Shown here: positions 58,676-64,000 of the stretch, piece after piece
Layout of the letters: each line of letters starts with the position of its first letter
Position numbering within the stretch: the first letter of the stretch is position 1
DNA from: Ceratocystis colombiana
Taxonomy: Eukaryota > Ascomycota > Sordariomycetes > Microascales > Ceratocystidaceae
Direction: 5' to 3'
DNA length: 64,000 bases
Assembly: GCA_026419805.1 (NCBI GenBank)
Contig: JAOSLS010000005.1
Coordinates: forward strand, 62,001-126,000
Translations under genes and position numbers: made by a program
The notes under the pieces: model-generated
What the model was told of the DNA's origin: nothing
The model's input: only the letters and a program-made list of their open reading frames with translations
Database searches by the model: none

Positions 58676-59882
58676 ATGGAGGATATCCCAGAGCTTTCTG
58701 TTGCCGTGCAAATCATCGAACAACTCCCAGACACACACCGGAAGCTCATTATTAGCATTATCATGTTGGTTGTGAGCTTGCTTGGGAGTGGCGATGGAGA
58801 AGACATTGTCTATGGCTTTCAAGCAGCGATGCAGCGATACCACAATAACCGCGTCCAGAGCTGGCCAAAATTCATCGATCACATTGTGGAAAGAGGATCA
58901 ATATGGATGAAGTGGCGGCAGATAATGCAGGTTGAACCATTTGGAATAGCCATCGCCATGACAGCCAATTGGGATGTCATCCATGGGCTTCCAGTGGAAA
59001 AGCTTGTGAAAAGCTTTAGTTGCACCTTCAACATGTGCAGAACGTGTAAGCTTTCGACATTCAAACTTTCATATGAAGGGTCATAACAATACTGACATCT
59101 TGGATTGCAGGGTTTTGCAAGCCCCCTGTTGCTTCTGCTGAGCCTGTGTATAGCTCTACTCTGGCCACCCCACGTGCAACAAGATCTGGTTATCAGAGTT
59201 TAATCAACGAGGTGAGAAAAAGCGATGTTCTGCACACTCTGTTTGCCACAACCACCATTAACATGTACAATTACTAACATCTTCTCATCAGATTCGCCAA
59301 CGTGACGGACAGACATGTGTTGTGTCTGGGCTTCAGGAACCGGTCGAAGTGTGCCACATTGTCCCCTCGTCAATCAATGATCAAAAGCTTGCTACATTCA
59401 AGGAGTTTGTTGGAGGCTTTTGCCCTGACTTGCTACCTCGAGTTCAGCAGCTTTTCCCTGGCACTGACACTGATATCGCCGAAAACCTGATGTGCCTCAC
59501 TCCAACACTCCATGCGTTTTGGGGAGCTGGGTTGTTTGCTTTGGAGCCAGTGTCATCTTCTTCTGACTTCATTACTGTCCGGTTTTGGTGGATGCACGAC
59601 TTGCTCCGTCAAATTTCAGTCAACTTGCCTCGTCTGAGTCTAAGCCATCGCCAATTCTACTACTCTCACAATGGCCTGCAAATATTGACAGGCGACATTT
59701 TGAAGTTTAGATCGCATCAAGGCACCCCAGCCCCGGATTTTACTCTACTTAGGGTCCAGTATTTGATGCAGGTCATGGGGGTACTATGCGGGGCTGCTGA
59801 GCCAGATGACGACGAACAGGAAGAAGACGATGTTGATTTTGATGCTCTCCAGGAAGGATATGGAGCCTTGACAGTGCAATAG
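58676..59882 (+). CDS. HNH-endonuclease-domain protein, copy B (tandem paralogue)
   Basis: Exons 58676-59045, 59111-59211 and 59292-59882 mirror copy A exactly (370 and 101 nt, then a slightly shorter third exon) and give 353 residues. The catalytic triad residues His179, Asn222 and His231 are conserved at the same positions, so both copies look active. Differences cluster at the two ends, while the middle, including both introns, shows none. After the first TAG (59880-59882) a second TAG at 59889-59891 aligns with the copy A stop. Beyond it 57 codons remain open to TGA 60063-60065. The two genes are direct repeats about 2.7 kb apart, a tandem duplication. The protein family is frequent in Pezizomycotina, and its function is not known to me. 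Confidence 0.8.
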
Positions 59883-60461
59883 GATATTTAGAAATCATCT
59901 TCTTCTGAAAATCAGACTCTAGCCAAGCACCAACAGGGGATGCCCAACATATCTGTCACTCATCTGTGTCATAGGGAGGATGATATAAAATGGAAGAGTA
60001 CTCTATCCAAAGCATTCCGATATCTATTGCTCAGCAGGAAGCCATTCTTTCTCAAACATGGATGAAATGTGCAAATATTTTATAGAATTCCTATTAGCAC
60101 CTATAAGTTTCAAGACCCACTAATCAAGTAATCCAACCAACCACATCACCATATTGAGGACAATTCAGCCAATCATACAGTCGGACTAGCCCCATTTTAC
60201 AATATTCCTTACCATAGAATTGATCTTAATCTTTGAATCTGTGAGAATATGGGTCCAGTAATTCCAAATATGTTTTCTTACAGATCCATCTTCTCCTCAT
60301 TCCCAAGTTTCGTTACCCCTATCCTCATATGGAGACCTTCCCGATAATGGGTTGGTTCTTATCGGTTTATCCAGACTTCAGCCGGAGTCTTCCTTCTGGC
60401 GGGTCCGCTTCCAACCAGCTTAGTGGCCAAATCCCTACAGAATCAGTTGATTTATTGAAGG
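59883..60461. other. Flank between HNH copy B and the copia element
   Basis: 579 bp. The first 180 bp carry the homologous post-stop frame of copy B. The remainder is AT-rich, with no gene seen. The element's 5' target-site flank is TTGAAGG just before 60462; a target-site duplication cannot be tested because the 3' end lies outside the window. Confidence 0.6.
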
Positions 60462-60914
60462 TGTTGCGTGGCACACTATACTTGTTAAGTGGCGTCCCAC
60501 ATCATGCCCCACCTATTCATATCTCTTGTGGCTGAAGATCCATGATAGGGTTGACCGCAGTTGTCACCCTACAACTATTGACCGCAGTAACCAGAACGCT
60601 ATAATCACCCACGTAGATGCATATGGATACGGTAGACTCGTATGAATAGCAATCCTAAAATGTATGTCGATTCTTCTGCTTCTTAATGCTTGACGAAGGA
60701 GGATGGAAACTCAGTGACAGACTTCCGACGCTGACGCTTCGTAAGTATCTCTGAGTGGGGTCAGGGTCACACTGTCATGTGACCCTTGACCCACAGCCCA
60801 TACCCCTCATGAATCCTTATGAGCACTATATCAAAGCAACGAAGTCCAAGGACGTGGTGTAGAAGTAACACCTTTAATAAATCAACTGATTCAAACATTA
60901 ATATCTATTCTACA
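60462..60914 (+). repeat. 5' LTR of the copia element (3' boundary approximate)
   Basis: Starts TGTTGCGTGGC, the same as the sequence at 63987. It contains a TATA-like CACTATATC near 60825 and AATAAA at 60876-60881, in the order expected for promoter and polyadenylation signals. I place the end at the TACA near 60914, but I could not identify a primer-binding site with confidence, so the true end may differ by tens of bases. Confidence 0.65.
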
Positions 60915-60975
60915 GGTCATTAGCCTGCGTTTCCCCGAACAAACGCGAGAAATATCGATCTTACCAACGCAGGCG

Positions 60976-62150
60976 ATGCTTAGCAGATCCCCCTCACGAG
61001 TCATTTCACAAGGACAAATCCCGACACAGACCCCTATTTCGGCGCCCTCTGTAGTACCATCATCATCATCGTCAGATTGCTCCAGCCGTTCAGAAGTTGA
61101 CAGCATGGACAAGCAAACCGACACCTCACCAAGCGATGCTTCCGAGATATCGCAGCTCCGCGAGGAGCTAAACAAACTCAAATTGAAATTCGAACACACT
61201 CCAGCCACCCAGGCTGATGACCAGTTATCCAGAGAAGCCAGTCGCCAAAGGGCAAAAGCAGTAACGATAGCAAAACTCGGTGAACTTCACTGGTCCTTCG
61301 CCATCCCATCACATGCAGTTCTCTCTTCTGCTACCAATTGGGCCGCATGGTTCAAGAACGTACAGTACCCGCTAAGATAATTGTGTTTGGAGATTGAAGA
61401 TCTCAAGTACCTTGATTCAGCAACCCACACCCGGTTGTTGAGGCAAATGCATATGACGCTATCTACCAAACTGCAGAATAAAGTTCTGGACTGCGAGGAC
61501 TTCGAGGAATCCATCGATGTCCTAAGGGCCGCCACCATCGGCTCTAGACAACACTCCGAAGACGACTACGCCGAGAGGTTAAGAGAGTTCGATTTCCTAC
61601 CTGGAGAATCCCTGTCCAAAATGGTCGACAGGTACGAGAACCTAGCCGACGAGGCTACATCCCTGGGGGTGAAACTGGACGAGAAGTACAAGGTTACCAA
61701 CCTGCGGGTAGTCATTTCGGCGAAATTTCCCGATCTCTACCTTCATCTCATTGTGCACAAGTCTTGGCCTGTTTTCCTCGAGACAGTTCACATGGTGACT
61801 AAGTTGCCGAAATACAAGAAAGCACCCATCCCAAGACAAAACAGGGAACAGCGTACCTCTGCCACTGCTGGACGAAGAGGGGGATCGTGCTACAAGTGCG
61901 ACGAGTCAGGTCATCACTCCAATCAATGTTCTAAACCGCGCGACGCTGCCAAGATCAATGCCAAAATCAATGTCAAAATCAGCTCCAAAAGAGCGCTCGG
62001 TCGGCAGCAGAATCAAGGCAAGAACACTAACTCCAGCGTTCACGCTCTGGATGATGAGAACGACGAAGGCATTGGTATGTTCACCACCCCAAAACGACAC
62101 ATCCATTACATCACCGCTGAGTGTTTAGCAATTGACGATGCCAGCCCAAA
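60976..62150 (+). pseudogene. copia gag region with in-frame stop
   Basis: The frame opened at 60976 is broken by TAA at 61378-61380 and continues in the same frame to beyond 62150. It shows an N-terminal Ser-rich and coiled-coil segment, the copia gag core (helical, with LREFDFLPGESLSKMVDRYENL near 61590), and a zinc knuckle CX2CX4HX4C at 61888-61929 (CYKCDESGHHSNQC). Gag forms the particle and binds RNA. A stop in the middle prevents a full-length product unless it is read through. Confidence 0.85.
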
Positions 62151-63960
62151 TACTAACTCTATTGACAATAGATGCTTGACATGGATTGCCGACACTAGGG
62201 CAACCACGCATGCCATCTGTCATGAGGGGGACTTTGTTGAGGGTAGCGTAGTCAAATGCAATACTCAAGTAATGACTGGAAACGGATCAACTATAGCGTA
62301 CAAGAAAGGTGTCGTGATCATGCGTATGCCTGAGTCCAATTTGAAGGTCACACTGTCTACACTTTCTAGTTTTTCTGACCCTTCAACGCCCAAGCAGGCT
62401 TTGGCAATGAGCGACAAGTGGCGAGATGCCACGGACAAGGAAATAGAGACGATGCTATCGTACAATGTTTTCGAGTTCACCGACAAGCCAGTTGACAAGA
62501 AACTCATTAGGCTGAGATGGGTATTCCGTATCAAAACACATGGTCGCTACAAGGCACGACTCGTGGCAAGAGGCGATATGCAACGTGAAGGTTTCGACTA
62601 CGGCCAAACATTTGCATCAACATCCCACTCAGATTCCTGGAGGATTCTCATGGCAACCGCTGTCATGAAGGGCCGAGTCCTGAGGTAATTTGATATCAAA
62701 GCCGCATACCTTCACGGGATCATACAAGAGGACGTCTACGTCTCTGTGCCAAAGGAACTGGAAGACTATTTCCAACGGAATCCACACATCAGCGATCACC
62801 TTGGCTACAAAACAGGTATGGTCATAAAGCTCAAACGAACGCTATATGGGCTTGAGCAAAGTGGCCATGAGTGGCAAAAGGTCATGAAACAATACCTTAT
62901 GTACACGGGTTTCAAACAGGTACCCTGCGATCTAGCAGCATATCGGAATGAAAGCCTAGACATCACAGTATGCACTCACATAGATGACCTTCTCTACGAT
63001 GGACCCAATGAAGAAGCTGTAAAACGCTTTGAAAGAAAGTTGATGGACAGATTCCATGGCGAACTGACAGAAACCCCAAAATGGCTTCTAGGCGTCACGT
63101 TAGGCTTCAACCCCAATTCTATCGAGCTTGACCAAATAATACTCATCGACAGCATTTTGGAAGAAGCAGGCATGAACCAATGCCAGCCAAGCCAAACCCC
63201 GGCTCCGCTACCGCCATCAAACCCGTGGCAGGACACACCAATAGATCACCGCTTCAGAAGACTTGTTAGGCGTCTTATGTATGTGCGTGTCATGACAAGA
63301 CCCGACATTTCACCAGCGCTGAGCAGACTGGTGTCAGCATTCAACAATCCAAGAATCTCGCACGACGGAATGCTCACGCACTTACTAAGATACATGAACA
63401 CCATCAAGTCCTTGAAGATAACCTACACAGCTCTACAGAAACATGTCACCGGTCCCATAAAGGCCTACATGTACTGAGACTCGACTTGGGTTGACGGTCC
63501 CGACGCCAGATCTACTACAGGGTTTGTCATATACTTAGCTGGAGGTCCTGTCATGTGGGTTTCACGACAGCAAAACGTCGTTGCAAGAAGCACGCTTGAA
63601 GCCGAGCTCATTGCTATGTCAGACGCTATGGCAGCAGCAATGTTCATGAAATCATTCGCAACTCAAACAGGACACGACATTGAGATCACAGGCTTCGCAG
63701 ACAACAAGGGATCCCTTACCACAGCGAACCGGACGGACGCTACATCGCGGGCCACAAGGCATATTAGGGCCGACCACTTCTATATCCGAGAAAAGGTTGC
63801 TGATGGATCTGTTGCCCTCGAGCTCGTGGACACCAGGCACCAAATAGCAGACGCCCTAACTAAGCCACTGTCGGCCCCCCTCACCAAAAAGTACAACAAG
63901 GTCCTCTCCGGTGGCTTGGATCCTGACAAACCTCCACATGAGTCGGTCGTGATCGAGTGA
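62151..63960 (+). pseudogene. copia pol remnant: protease, reverse transcriptase, RNase H; integrase absent
   Basis: The protease active site reads ADTRATTH (Asp at 62191), where the family has D-S/T-G-A. The Gly codon is AGG (Arg), which should inactivate it. Within about 60 codons the frame passes into the RT N-terminus (WRDATDKEIETM, about 62420), so the integrase region expected between them is missing. RT follows: RWVFRIKTHGRYKARLVARGD, a TAA at 62686-62688 directly before FDIKAAYLHG, TLYGLEQSGHEW, and the catalytic HIDD box near 62979. A TGA at 63475-63477 precedes RNase H (DSTW, STLEAELIAMSDA, ADNKG, HIRADHFYIREKV, DALTKPL). The frame ends with TGA at 63958-63960. Confidence 0.88.
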
Positions 63961-63986
63961 ACCTCTACCTACGGCAGAAGGGGGGG

Positions 63987-64000
63987 TGTTGCGTGGCGCA
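63987..64000 (+). repeat. Start of the 3' LTR, cut by the window end
   Basis: TGTTGCGTGGCGCA repeats the first 11 bases of the LTR at 60462 and follows directly on the polypurine tract. Only 14 bases are visible. Confidence 0.85.

Larger units (their letters stand above)
60462..64000 (+). mobile_element. Ty1/copia-type LTR retrotransposon, internally deleted and degenerate
   Basis: Identical TGTTGCGTGGC starts at 60462 and 63987 mark the two LTRs, and a purine tract (CGGCAGAAGGGGGGG, 63972-63986) sits just before the second. Between them are gag, a protease remnant, reverse transcriptase and RNase H in copia order, but no integrase. The span from LTR start to LTR start is about 3.5 kb, short for copia elements (usually about 5 kb). 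In-frame stops at 61378, 62686 and 63475 and a changed protease motif show it is not autonomous. The element continues past the window edge. Confidence 0.92.

Noticed and set aside
1..64000. CRISPR arrays, bacterial operons, ribosome-binding sites, prophage
   Set aside because: The window is eukaryotic, with spliced genes and a split tRNA; no regularly spaced repeats or prokaryotic signals were seen.

Overview
The window looks like nuclear DNA of a filamentous ascomycete, most likely Pezizomycotina. Genes are interrupted by short GT-AG introns (about 50-130 nt, a few longer). The set of conserved proteins is fungal: Sog2, Gyp5, Tom1, Tsc13, an SRPK-type kinase and intracellular GH51. HNH-nuclease genes and a degenerate Ty1/copia element sit in the right-hand part. 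I cannot fix the class or species from sequence alone.

Layout. 1-17 kb: 3' part of a Sog2-like RAM-pathway gene (5' end outside the window), a BLOC1S1-like coiled-coil gene, TSC13 (enoyl-CoA reductase), RPS8, a GYP5-type Rab GAP, and an intron-containing tRNA-Pro(CGG). 17-30 kb: a very large HECT ubiquitin ligase gene of the TOM1/HUWE1 family. 30-44.8 kb: dense housekeeping block with RPS6, CTF8, DPH1, HMG-CoA lyase, V-ATPase subunit B (VMA2), an SRPK-type kinase, and an unrecognised five-exon gene whose product ends in an RGG/GR-rich tail. 46.7-53 kb: intracellular GH51 alpha-L-arabinofuranosidase and an MFS sugar transporter behind a 2.7-kb gene-free region. 53-64 kb: accessory, repeat-rich DNA with an LTR relic, two tandem HNH-nuclease paralogues, and a copia-type retrotransposon with a 5' LTR, an in-frame stop in gag, no integrase, two stops in the RT/RNase H region, and the first 14 nt of its 3' LTR at the window edge.

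The housekeeping genes are functionally unrelated neighbours, not an operon. The two ribosomal protein genes carry AGCCCTA-type boxes upstream, and TCACGTGA palindromes lie upstream of TOM1 and VMA2. The GH51 enzyme and the sugar transporter could act together on plant cell-wall pentoses, but this rests on adjacency only.

The most noteworthy region is 55.6-60.1 kb. The HNH paralogues share a 275-bp block with no differences that covers two introns. Both also keep an aligned reading frame of 57-58 codons beyond an in-frame stop, ending at a homologous TGA. This suggests an unrecognised C-terminal exon, readthrough, or parallel decay of a once longer protein.
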